DNA from: Paenibacillus_AR mesotrionivorans
GTDB taxonomy: Bacteria > Bacillota > Bacilli > Paenibacillales > NBRC-103111
Assembly (NCBI RefSeq): GCF_046098205.1
Contig: NZ_JBJURJ010000005.1
Coordinates: 248,001-312,000 of the forward strand
DNA: 64,000 nt
Reading direction: 5' to 3'
Position numbers and translations under genes: made by a program. Of the stretch, positions 35,211-44,199 are shown one piece after another; the stretch's first letter is position 1; each line of letters starts with the position of its first letter. Under the pieces are notes generated by a model. The model did not search any database. It worked only from the letters and a program-made list of their open reading frames with translations, and had not been told where the DNA came from.

Positions 35211-35600
35211 CCGTATTTCACTCCCCAGATTGATTGGTGCCGCTTGTTGTTTCATGTAGATCGGAACCCCTGACGCAAATCCGGAGTGTCCGGCGGCTTG
35301 ATGTCCTGACTATACGATGCGGAATCCGTTTTCGTATATCGGCGATTCATTCCCGGTCCGTTTTTCTTTGCAAAGGGGAATCATCATTTTTTGCGCGGAT
35401 GGCGTGCAGATGACATTGGAGACATTGCTGGGCCTTAGGGCACCGCCATGCCGGGCCTTGGACATCGTCTTTTTTTAAGTCTTCGTCAGTTGATCGCCTT
35501 TTATTGACGGCGTCGTGCGGCTGTGTTTACACTGACGTTGACAAGTGCAACCAGATACACGCACTAAAACATAAATCCACATGAGAGAAGGAAGATGCAC
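35211..35600. other. Divergent intergenic region, likely promoter area
   Basis: About 390 bp between the divergent binding-protein and phosphoesterase genes, probably holding both promoters and the binding site of the YesS-like regulator. TTGACA occurs at 35538-35543 on the plus strand without a well-spaced -10, and TATAGT near 35310 on the minus strand. No cre-like site or coding sequence was recognised. Confidence 0.4.
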
Positions 35601-36560
35601 GTGGCAAAAACGCTTCATTTCAACAAGGAAGGCCAGTTCACCATTGCCCAGTTTACGGATATCCATTGGAAGGACGGAGGCGTAAAGGATTTGCTGTCCC
35701 GGGCTCTGATGGAGCGGGTGCTGCACGACGAAAAACCGGATCTGGCGGTATTCACAGGTGATGTGATTTATACGGGCCATGTATCCGATGGAGAAGCCGT
35801 GTGCACCGACCCGGTGAAGGCACTTCTGGAGGCTGTGGAAACGGTGGAGTCCCTGGGCATTCCCTGGGCGTACACCTTCGGCAATCATGATGCGGAGCCC
35901 GAGTCTCCGGCGACCAAGGAGGATCTCTTGCAGGCCATATTGGGCACGAAGCATACGGTGACTCCCCCTGCCTCCGCCCCAGGCCCCGGCACCTATAAGC
36001 TTGAGGTGTTGGGTGCGGACAATCAGGCTGCCGCGGTTTTGTTCCTGCTGGATTCCGGCAACCGTTCCGCGCTGCCCGGTGTGCCGGGTTACGCCTGGGT
36101 CAGCCGCAGCCAGATCCGCTGGTTTGAGCAAGAGTCCCTGGCTCTGCCGCGGCGGGTCGACGGCAAGTCCGTTCCCGCCTGCGCCTTCTTCCATATCCCG
36201 CTGCCGGAGTACCGGGAGATGTGGGAGACGCAAATCTGCTATGGGCACCGCCAGGAGGCAGTCTGCTGCCCGCCGGTGAATTCAGGCCTGTTCGCCGCCA
36301 TGGCGGAGCAGGGTCATGTATTGGGCGTATTCGTAGGCCACGATCACGTCAACGACTATTGGGGCGAGCTGCATGGCATCCGGCTCTGTTATGGCCGGGC
36401 CAGCGGGCACAACACCTACGGACGGGAAGGTTTCCCCCGCGGGGCCAGAATGATCCGGCTGTATGAGGGAGAGCGGCGCTTCGATACCTGGCTCAGGCTG
36501 GAGGACGGAACCCGGGTATCCGAGCAGCCCCGGCATGAACCGGCGAGGCTGGCTGACTAA
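35601..36560 (+). CDS. Calcineurin-like metallophosphoesterase
   Basis: A 319-residue metallophosphoesterase with the full metal-binding set: DIHW, FTGDVI, FGNHDAE, FFHIPLPEY and VGHDHVNDY. Close family members are annotated as purple acid-type or cyclic-nucleotide-type phosphoesterases; substrate is unknown. No signal peptide is seen. The GTG at 35601 has AAGGAAG about six bases upstream; the ATG at 35595 lies directly against that site. It is divergent from the polysaccharide operon and may be co-regulated with it. Confidence 0.9.
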   Translation: MAKTLHFNKEGQFTIAQFTDIHWKDGGVKDLLSRALMERVLHDEKPDLAVFTGDVIYTGHVSDGEAVCTDPVKALLEAVETVESLGIPWAYTFGNHDAEPESPATKEDLLQAILGTKHTVTPPASAPGPGTYKLEVLGADNQAAAVLFLLDSGNRSALPGVPGYAWVSRSQIRWFEQESLALPRRVDGKSVPACAFFHIPLPEYREMWETQICYGHRQEAVCCPPVNSGLFAAMAEQGHVLGVFVGHDHVNDYWGELHGIRLCYGRASGHNTYGREGFPRGARMIRLYEGERRFDTWLRLEDGTRVSEQPRHEPARLAD

Positions 36561-37129
36561 CTGGCAAGGATTAGGGCCAGATGGATGTATACGGACCCGG
36601 TGCAGGGAGCGGGGGTGAGGTGGTGTAGACCGCAGGCGCTTGATGCGGGGTGGTGCAGGTATAGGCAGCGGGCGCTTGATGCGGGGCGGTAAGCTGGCGG
36701 GCGGTGTAACGGAACTCTGCTACTCTTAAACGCCGAAAATCGGCTAAAAGGAATTCTTACGGAACTGAGAAGCTCCTACAAGGCTAAATCTGCTTCTATG
36801 AAGCTGAGTTTTGCCTCTAACAGTCGCTCAGTTCCGTTGCGCGGCCGTCCGCACTGATTTTCGGCCGCTAAGCGCTTCCCAGTTCCGTTAGTGCAGCGGG
36901 CAAACCCCAAATAAGCCCATTACCGCCCGAAGCTGCAGATGGGATCGGCACGCTCCCAATGCCTCGTCCCCCCGATGAAACACAGCCAAAGCCTTTTCCC
37001 TCCTGCTGCTGAACCCCTGGCCCCAGGTTGCCGTTTCCGCCCCATGCTCCGCAAAAAAGAAGGCATCCTCCCCCTAGGAAGATGCCTTCTTTTTTAGCTG
37101 CGCTTCATTATAAACTTCCGCAGCAGCCT
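36561..37129. other. Intergenic region with TAACGGAACT-type repeats
   Basis: No gene is supported. Between 36714 and 36895 are several copies of CGGAACT or its inverse AGTTCCG set in varied flanking sequence, similar to stretches at 58206-58395. The last part holds the terminator at 37053-37095. Confidence 0.6.
37053..37095. terminator. Bidirectional terminator
   Basis: AAAAAAGAAGGCATC and GATGCCTTCTTTTTT form a perfect 15-bp stem with a 13-nt loop, with A and T runs on both sides. It ends the exporter operon on the minus strand and any plus-strand transcript. Confidence 0.9.
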
Positions 37130-39289
37130 TTACCGTTGGCCCGAAGCAGCAGCTGCAGCAGCCGCTTCGGCTCCCCTATCCTTGTACTGCAGCTCATACA
37201 GCTTGTAATAATACCCCTGCTTCGCCAGCAGCTCGAAGTGGTTGCCCTTCTCCCGAACCTTGCCCTTATGCATGACAATAATTTGGTCCGCATGCTGGAT
37301 GGTGGACAGCCGGTGGGCAACGATCAGTGTGGTGCGCCCCTTCGAGATGGTGTACAGCGCATCCTGCACCGCCAGCTCCGTCTCCGTATCAATATTGGAG
37401 GTCGCTTCGTCCAGAATCAGAATCTGCGGCCGGAAAGCGATTGACCTGGCGAAGGACAACAGCTGGCGCTCACCCAGGGAGAGGGTAACCCCCCGTTCAC
37501 CCAGCATGGTGCCATACCCTTGAGGCAGCCTGGAGATCCATTCGTCCATATTCACCATGGCGGCTGCTTCCCGGACCTGCCGGTCGGTAATGCTCTCATT
37601 ATTCAGCCGGATATTATGGGCAATATCCCCGGTGAACAGGAACACATCCTGCTGCACCACGCTGATAGTCCGGCGCAGATCCGCCACGGGAATCTCCCGG
37701 ATATCCACACCATCCAGCTTGATTGACCCCTTCTGGATGTCGTAGAAGCGGTTGATCAGTTGGATAATCGAACTTTTGCCCGCTCCGGTAGCACCCACGA
37801 AGGCTACGGTTTGGCCAGGGGCAATGGTGAAGCTCACATCCTTCAGCACCCACTCCTCGCCGGTATAGGCAAACCACACATTTTCGAACCGGATTTCCCC
37901 GTGCACTGCCGCGGGCAGCGGCTGCGGCTTCTCCGCATCCACAATGGCCGGCTCCTCGTTCAGCATATCCACAATCCGTTCGGCGCCAACCATGGCCGTC
38001 TGGATCTGATTATACTTTTCCGCAAGACTCTGCAGGGGCTGGAAGAACTGCCGGATGTAATGAGTGAAGGCGTAAACCACACCGAAGGTAATGCCGCCCT
38101 CCAGTACCTTGGCCCCGCCATACCAGAGCAGAAGCGCGATGGAGACATTGCCCAGGAACCCGATCACCGGCTGGAAAATAGAGTTGACCACCGTCCCCTT
38201 CATACCCGCCCGGTAATAAGCGGTATTGAGACCGTCAAACTGCTCCCGCTGCCGGTCCTCCCGGATAAACAGCTGGGTGATGCGGATGCCGGAGAGGTTC
38301 TCGGCCAGGAAGGAATTCAGCCGGGACAGGATCAACCGGCTCTGCCGTTGGGCCTCCCGGACCAGCCTCCGGTAATAGAAGGTGATGACCGCCAGAAACG
38401 GCAGCACCGCAAAGGCAATCAGCGACAGCTTCACAGACAGCTGCAGCATAATGGCCAGGATGCCGACAATGACGATCACGTCTTTGACGAGATTCACCAG
38501 CACCTGGGAGTACAGCTGGTTCAGCGACTCCGTATCTTGGGTAACCCGCACCACCAAACGCCCCACCGGATTCCGGTCAAAAAAGGACATGGACATCCGT
38601 GACAGATGGTTAAACAGCTGCTGCCGGATGTTGAAGATAATGTGCTGCCCGGTGTACTGGAGCTGGTTGCTCTGCCAATAATTCAGCAGCGCGCCTCCTG
38701 CTACCACCACAAGAAACAAAACCCCCAGCTTCAGGAAGCCGCTGTAATCTCCCGCCCGGAAATCCTTCAGGGCTCCGCTGGTCAGCACTTCGGCCTCGTA
38801 CGTCCCCCGGTCGGTCACCAGCTTGGCGCCTTCCGTCCCGGCAGCGGCAGCGGTCTCCAGCTTGCCGGCATTTTCCTCCTCGGTCAGCCAGCCGCGGACC
38901 AGAAGCGAGGAGCCCGACGCATCCACAATCTGCGCCTTTTCCACACCGCCCTCCGCCTGTTGGGCTGCCGCGGCCTCCGAACCGGCGTTGATCCGCACGT
39001 AGATGCGGTCTCCGCTTTCAATAATATCTCCCCACCGGGACAGCTCCTCCCGCGCATCGGGTGCATTGGCGCTGGCGGCCAGCATGGGTTTGGATAATCC
39101 GCCGATATGGTCGTCAATGGCAATCTTCAGCAGATAAGGCCGGGCTAAATCCGCCACTACAATCAGAAAAGCAAGGAACAAACAAAACAAAAGCGATTTC
39201 CAATACGGCAGGGCGTACGCGGCCATCCGCTTTAGCAGCTGGCTGTCCTTGATGCCAACCTTCTCTTTTTCCTGATGAATGCTGCTCAC
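37130..39289 (-). CDS. ABC exporter half-transporter with extracytoplasmic insert (BmrD/YheH-like)
   Basis: A 719-residue fused membrane/ATPase half of a heterodimeric multidrug-type exporter. Between TM1 and TM2 there is an insert of about 125 residues (after DDHIGGLSKPM, to about LKDFRAGDYSG), as in BmrD. The ATPase has Walker A VGATGAGKS, signature LSLGERQ and Walker B ILILDEATS with the catalytic Glu present. The GTG start overlaps the partner gene's stop by 4 nt, with AAGGGGGG nine bases upstream. The insert is longer than expected and Ala/Glu-rich. Confidence 0.9.
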   Translation of the reverse strand: MSSIHQEKEKVGIKDSQLLKRMAAYALPYWKSLLFCLFLAFLIVVADLARPYLLKIAIDDHIGGLSKPMLAASANAPDAREELSRWGDIIESGDRIYVRINAGSEAAAAQQAEGGVEKAQIVDASGSSLLVRGWLTEEENAGKLETAAAAGTEGAKLVTDRGTYEAEVLTSGALKDFRAGDYSGFLKLGVLFLVVVAGGALLNYWQSNQLQYTGQHIIFNIRQQLFNHLSRMSMSFFDRNPVGRLVVRVTQDTESLNQLYSQVLVNLVKDVIVIVGILAIMLQLSVKLSLIAFAVLPFLAVITFYYRRLVREAQRQSRLILSRLNSFLAENLSGIRITQLFIREDRQREQFDGLNTAYYRAGMKGTVVNSIFQPVIGFLGNVSIALLLWYGGAKVLEGGITFGVVYAFTHYIRQFFQPLQSLAEKYNQIQTAMVGAERIVDMLNEEPAIVDAEKPQPLPAAVHGEIRFENVWFAYTGEEWVLKDVSFTIAPGQTVAFVGATGAGKSSIIQLINRFYDIQKGSIKLDGVDIREIPVADLRRTISVVQQDVFLFTGDIAHNIRLNNESITDRQVREAAAMVNMDEWISRLPQGYGTMLGERGVTLSLGERQLLSFARSIAFRPQILILDEATSNIDTETELAVQDALYTISKGRTTLIVAHRLSTIQHADQIIVMHKGKVREKGNHFELLAKQGYYYKLYELQYKDRGAEAAAAAAASGQR

Positions 39290-41100
39290 AGCGCCAATCC
39301 CCCCTTGAGCTTCATACCCGGCTTCTGCTGCTCTACGCATTCCTCCGCCGGCAACCCCTCTGCGGCTTCATCCAGCTGCTGCTTGCGGTACAGATCGGCA
39401 TAGATGCCGTTTTTGGCAAGCAGGCTTTCGTGGCTGCCCCGCTCGGCAATCACACCCTCCTCCAGCACAATAATCTGGTCGGCGTGACGGACCGACGAAA
39501 TCCGGTGCCCGATAATAATGGTGGTCCGGTCATTCATCACCGAATGGAGACCCTCCAGAATCAGATCCTCCGTCACCGTATCCACCGCAGACAAACTGTC
39601 ATCAAAGATCAGAATGGAAGGTTTCTTGATCACCGCCCGGGCAATGCTGACCCGCTGGCGCTGGCCGCCGGACAGGGAAACACCCCGTTCTCCCAGAGTG
39701 GTTTCGAACTGTTCGGGAAACTCGATAATATTGTCGTACACCTGCGCCAGCCGAGCCGCCTCCAGCACATCCTCCTCGGAATGGGGACAAGGGTCGAAGG
39801 CGATATTCTCCCTGATGGTGGACGAAAACAGGAACGGATCCTGGGGAACGATCCCCACCTGGCCACGAAGGGTTTTTAAGGGAATTTCATGGATATCATG
39901 CCCGTCGATAAAAACCGTTCCTTTGGGCGGATTATACATACGGACCAGAAGATGAACCAGTGTGCTTTTGCCGCTGCCTACCCGCCCTACAATAGCAAGG
40001 CTGGTTCCTTTGGGAACAGACAGGCTGATGTTCCGGAGAGCTGGCTCAGGCGCTTCGGGATAAAAGAAGGTCAAATTCTTGATATCCACCCGGCCGTCCA
40101 GCTGCTCGATGCTCTCCACCGCCTCCGTGTCATCCACCACATCCGGCTCCGTCATGAAGATCGCCAGCAGCCGATCCTCCGAGGCTCTGCCGCGCTGGAG
40201 TTGATTGACTACCTTGCCCAGGTTCTCCACAGGGCCCATCAGCAAAGACAAGTACGTATTAAAGGCAACGAAGCTGCCCAGGGTAATCGTGCCGTTCAAA
40301 ACCAACACGCCCCCAAAGACGACAGAGATAAGGAAGCTCAACCCCACCACCCCGGAGCTTAAGGCACCGAACAGAGAGTTGGACCGGGCGAACTGCCGGT
40401 TTTTCTCCACCGCATCCTGATTGTCACGGGTAAAAAAGTCCACCTCCGCCTTCTCCTGCACATACGCCTTCACCACCCGGATGCCTGCCACAAATTCCTG
40501 TACCCGGCTGGTGAGTGTGGCCACCGCCTCCTGCACCTCTGTGGATTGCCGCTGAATCCGCTTGTTAAAGGTATAAGCAAGAACACTGAGCATGGGCAGG
40601 GGCAGCATCGTAAACAAGGTCAGCCACGGGTCAACCGTGATCACCATGGCCGTCACCGTAGCCGTAATCAGCACCGCGGCTTCCATCACCATGAATGCAC
40701 CGCCCATGGTCACCTCTCGGATCACCCCCACGTCGCTGATGGCATGGGACATCAGGTCCCCGATCCGCTGGTTATTGAAGTACTGGGCCGACAGACGCTC
40801 CCAATGGGCGAACAACTTGCTGCGGACCTCCATCTCCAGCACCCGGGCCAACCGGAATATGTACGTTCTGCTAACAGAACGAAAAAAAGCGACTCCGAAG
40901 CCTGCCGCCATAACCAGCAGCGCATACCGGACCGCTTGGTGGTAGGTAAGCTCGTGACCCTTCAGCTTGTCTGTGAATTGTCCCATGTATTCGGGAATCA
41001 AAAGCTGCAGCAAACAAGAAATGGACAATAATGCAAAACCAAAAAAATAGGGTCTTCGTTTATTGACAAAGTATTCTCGAAAAATAGTGGCCTTTTGCAC
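39286..41100 (-). CDS. ABC exporter half-transporter with degenerate site (BmrC/YheI-like)
   Basis: A 604-residue partner of the next gene: six-helix membrane domain, then ATPase with Walker A VGRVGSGKS, signature LSGGQRQ and Walker B ILIFDDSLS, where the catalytic Glu is replaced by Asp. One degenerate ATP site is a hallmark of heterodimeric exporters such as BmrCD and LmrCD. The pair probably exports hydrophobic drugs or lipids; the real substrate is unknown. The GTG start at 41100 has AGGAGG seven bases upstream. No bmrB-like leader peptide was recognised in the leader. Confidence 0.92.
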   Translation of the reverse strand: MQKATIFREYFVNKRRPYFFGFALLSISCLLQLLIPEYMGQFTDKLKGHELTYHQAVRYALLVMAAGFGVAFFRSVSRTYIFRLARVLEMEVRSKLFAHWERLSAQYFNNQRIGDLMSHAISDVGVIREVTMGGAFMVMEAAVLITATVTAMVITVDPWLTLFTMLPLPMLSVLAYTFNKRIQRQSTEVQEAVATLTSRVQEFVAGIRVVKAYVQEKAEVDFFTRDNQDAVEKNRQFARSNSLFGALSSGVVGLSFLISVVFGGVLVLNGTITLGSFVAFNTYLSLLMGPVENLGKVVNQLQRGRASEDRLLAIFMTEPDVVDDTEAVESIEQLDGRVDIKNLTFFYPEAPEPALRNISLSVPKGTSLAIVGRVGSGKSTLVHLLVRMYNPPKGTVFIDGHDIHEIPLKTLRGQVGIVPQDPFLFSSTIRENIAFDPCPHSEEDVLEAARLAQVYDNIIEFPEQFETTLGERGVSLSGGQRQRVSIARAVIKKPSILIFDDSLSAVDTVTEDLILEGLHSVMNDRTTIIIGHRISSVRHADQIIVLEEGVIAERGSHESLLAKNGIYADLYRKQQLDEAAEGLPAEECVEQQKPGMKLKGGLAL

Positions 41101-41402
41101 GGAAATTCCTCCTGTCAGCGGGGTCATGTATTAGGTTACACTGAAAACCCGACCCAAGACCATGGATTTCCTTGCCTGAAAACATGGACAATCGCGCTAT
41201 TTCTGTCACACAGTTAAGAACGTACCCACACAACTTTAAGAGTTCAAAGTCATAACTTTTTTTATTTGTGTGGCAACAAGCTGCTTTTTACTAGGCAAAT
41301 ATTCCTTATAACACCAGGTCTTTTCCACTTGCTGAGGCAGCTGCACTAACCACATCTCTTTGGCCCGTTCTCTTAAGATTAGAAGGTCTTCAATGTGCAA
41401 AA
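41101..41402. other. Leader and promoter region of the exporter operon
   Basis: About 300 AT-richer bases with no supported gene. No clear regulatory element was identified. Confidence 0.5.
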
Positions 41403-41432
41403 TACCCGCAGCGCCAAAATGGCTGCGGGTAC
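41403..41432 (-). terminator. Terminator after the deacetylase remnant
   Basis: TACCCGCAGC and GCTGCGGGTA form a stem on the minus strand followed by TTTTGC. Confidence 0.75.
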
Positions 41433-41449
41433 ACCGGCTTGCCTGTCTG

Positions 41450-42110
41450 CTACAGCTTCACATGCTGACCGGCGGGAATCTTCACTGCACTGCCCTCGGC
41501 AGTGATCCAGAAATCCGTTGCTGTCGGGTTGTATACCCGGGTTTGGTCCACCGAGAACCGCAGGCTCTTCAGAGCCTTGACGTAGTCCAGCACCTCAATA
41601 TTGGTGGCATACCAGAGCTCCGGGCGATTGCCGATCATGGCGCAGAACTTCTCCATATCCTCCCAGTTATTATTGTTTTCGAATTCAAAACTGTGTCCCC
41701 ACAGGTAAAACAGCTGTATCCGGGAATGACGCGACGTAAGCTCGATAAATTCCTGCCCGTTGGCCAGCAGGTAGATCGGAATCATTCCGGGGCTGAACAG
41801 CATGGCAAAGGTGATAAAGAGCGTGATGGGCTTCCGACCCAAAAGCCGTTTTTTGGAAAGCGAATATGCCCCCATGGTTGTAAAGGCCAAATCCACCACC
41901 GTACCCACCACTGTATAGAACAACGTATTGGCGTAGGCAATCCAAATCCCCTCGTAATGGATAACCTTTTTATAGAATTCCTGATTCAGTCCTGAAGGCC
42001 ATAGCCATACCTTCCCCTGCGAAACTATACAGGGTGGCAAAAGCAAGCAGCGATAAAAACAAATAGTTGAATACGTTAAATATCTATTCCCAGTTGGATA
42101 ACTTATTCAT
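41450..42110 (-). pseudogene. Fusion pseudogene: LplC-like permease fused to polysaccharide deacetylase tail
   Basis: From 42110 the frame reads MNKLSNWE, a TAG stop, then IFNVFNYLFLSLLAFATLYSF, the first helix of an LplC-type permease. After a small deletion and frameshift, a second frame continues the permease from GKVWLWPSGLNQEFYKKV to FSPGMIPIYLLANG. It then changes without a stop into the C-terminal 100 residues of a polysaccharide deacetylase (HSRIQLFYLWGHSFEFENN, ELWYATNIEVLDYVKAL, VYNPTATDFWI) and ends at 41450 before a good terminator. The gene has thus lost permease helices 4-6 and the deacetylase catalytic region. It cannot encode either activity. Confidence 0.85.
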
Positions 42111-42273
42111 GTGCCCCACCTACCATAACGAAGTCTCCAAAACCTTCTGCGATACCTTGACGCCGTGTAAATGAACATTATCCCGGATCCCATGGACGAA
42201 AACCTTTAAAAAGTAAGGCAACCAATCCACCTGGACTGGCTGCCTATTCGTGTTTTCACCATCTTCTCCTAAT

Positions 42274-43605
42274 TCACTCTAAGGAAACAGCTTCTTCACT
42301 GAACGGGTCGACGGTAACAACAATTCGCCCATAACTAGTCATAGGCGGCAGCCCGTTGTTTGTCACAGAAAGCACAATATGAATGGTCTGGGGAGTATCC
42401 ACCTGCGGTGCCGTGAACATCACCTGCTGCTCGCAGCCGCTCTCCAGAACCAGAGTGCCGCGGTAGGAGCCAGGCTCCTGGTACACGGCCCAACTGTAGC
42501 TGAGTCCGTTGCCATCCGGGTCTATAGAGCCAGCTGCGCTTATCATCACCCTTTCACCGGGACTCACCGTGCGCCGCAAAGGTCCACTCACCGAGACGAC
42601 AGGCTCATGGTTCGCCTCTTCCGGGGACTTGACACACCAATCCATCCTCGCTTGGAAGGAACGCTGGTAAGCCGGCCGCCACCGGTATACGCTTGCCCAT
42701 AATGCCGAATCCGAATGCTCCTCTACCAGATTCTCTACTGCATCGAAATAATGGCAGGGTGAGCCATTCGGGGCTGTCTGGAAGCGTCCTCCCCAGCCGC
42801 CGTATTCTGGATGCTCTGAATCACCCAGTCCATTCGGGATAAGGTACAGAAAGGTCGGCGTATCCCCCTCCTTGATCCCGTGTACCTTGCTTCCATATAC
42901 ATCGCCACCTTGATAGATCGGATACGCCTCTCCAAGTGGACCGTGCTGCTTGGTAATATTACCCTCCAACCATTCTGCCGTAACCAGGGAAACATCGCCT
43001 CCCTTATACATTCCCCGATAGTTTCGGTAACTTGTAATATAGAACAAATCCGGGTGCTGCTCTCGAATCCACGCGCCGATGCCGTATTGATCTGAAATGG
43101 AGTAGATGCGCAGCTTTGACACTATCCTCGCCAGCTGTTCCGGGTTGTTTCGGTTTCCAGCTCTCCATAAAGCCTGCGCCAGGTCAGTTGTGCCGCCCCA
43201 GACGAGAATCCATAGCGGCCTCTGGTCATCCTTCTGCGCCGCGGCAATAATCCACTCCGATGCCTCCGTATCATGGCCTTCTCCGACAAACTCTCGGCCG
43301 TCATGCGGGTTGCCTGCCTTCACCACACGCAGCAGCTCCTCCTTGCGGGGAAATGCCGGATCATGAAGCGATAGATTGCCATGCACTTGGCCATAGTGCT
43401 CCAATATTTCACGGATGTACTCCGGCTTCCGGCCATTCCAGTGATTCGTATGGGTAGCGATAAGCCCCTCGATATCAAATTCATTCGCATACATCAGGAA
43501 ACGCACAAGTGATTGGCCGTCATCCGGTTCTTTGAAGCCCCCTGTCACGCTGCTGATGTCCGTCAGTACGATAACACGTGATTTTACCTTATCCATGAAT
43601 GGCAT
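42274..43605 (-). CDS. DUF1593 protein (nucleoside-hydrolase-like with C-terminal beta domain)
   Basis: A 443-residue protein. The N-terminal two thirds resemble the DUF1593/nucleoside hydrolase-like fold (VIVLTDISSVTGGFKEPDDGQ, FDIEGLIATHTNHW, LWILVWGGTTDLAQAL, YITSYRNYRGMYKGG). A PKD-like beta domain follows from about residue 345 (SAAGSIDPDGNGLSYSWAVYQEPGSY). Relatives are annotated as cellulose-binding or sugar-active proteins. No signal peptide is visible. It is intact but lies beside dead sugar-transport DNA, so it may be a survivor of a lost carbohydrate locus. GGGTGGTG precedes the ATG. Confidence 0.85.
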   Translation of the reverse strand: MPFMDKVKSRVIVLTDISSVTGGFKEPDDGQSLVRFLMYANEFDIEGLIATHTNHWNGRKPEYIREILEHYGQVHGNLSLHDPAFPRKEELLRVVKAGNPHDGREFVGEGHDTEASEWIIAAAQKDDQRPLWILVWGGTTDLAQALWRAGNRNNPEQLARIVSKLRIYSISDQYGIGAWIREQHPDLFYITSYRNYRGMYKGGDVSLVTAEWLEGNITKQHGPLGEAYPIYQGGDVYGSKVHGIKEGDTPTFLYLIPNGLGDSEHPEYGGWGGRFQTAPNGSPCHYFDAVENLVEEHSDSALWASVYRWRPAYQRSFQARMDWCVKSPEEANHEPVVSVSGPLRRTVSPGERVMISAAGSIDPDGNGLSYSWAVYQEPGSYRGTLVLESGCEQQVMFTAPQVDTPQTIHIVLSVTNNGLPPMTSYGRIVVTVDPFSEEAVSLE

Positions 43606-44199
43606 TTTTTCACCACCCTATCATTAGAAATGTGTTGCTCTGTCCATCATCATTTTCAGATCCTGCATGGGGGACATCCATACTTTTCTTGGAACAGCCG
43701 GATAAAATGGGGTGCCGCAAACCAGTGGTTCATTTCTTTCGATCCCGACAGGCTTGCCAGTACGTACTTAGAGTAAACAAATTGTGGAAGAATAGCAACG
43801 ATCAACGTGAACACATTAAAACCCCAAAGTCGGTTCGAAAATTTTTCTTCGCCAAGTATCTATTTCATCGAAAAAATGGTTCATTTTTAGGGTACAGGGC
43901 AATGCTAGAAGGGTTCAAATCCACCTATTTGTTTACATGATTTTCGCCATACTGCTGCAACCACTCTCACCATTCAGACTGTGTATGCCATATACGTTCA
44001 TGTGATCCCACCCATGCCCTCGGAAGCAGTTGGAGTAATAAGCGGCTCCTTCTTAAATGTTTTTCCTTGTTCTAATTGGAAGTTAACAATTTTATCATAA
44101 TACCCACACAAATTTGTGACTTCTGCCGATTTATTTTGAATGGTTATTTGTTACACTAGAACATATCAAGAATTATTCTAATGGAGGTTATGCCAGTTC
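43606..44199. other. AT-rich intergenic region with possible gene remnant
   Basis: About 590 bp without a supported gene. On the minus strand, 43733-43627 reads MNHWFAAPHFIRLFQEKYG and, after a one-base shift, PMQDLKMMMDRATHF, which recalls the second helix-turn-helix of AraC regulators. The match is short and could be chance. The rest shows nothing recognisable. Confidence 0.35.

Noticed and set aside
43627..43733. Annotating an AraC-type pseudogene
   Set aside because: Only about 35 residues resemble the helix-turn-helix, with a shift needed; too little to support a feature.
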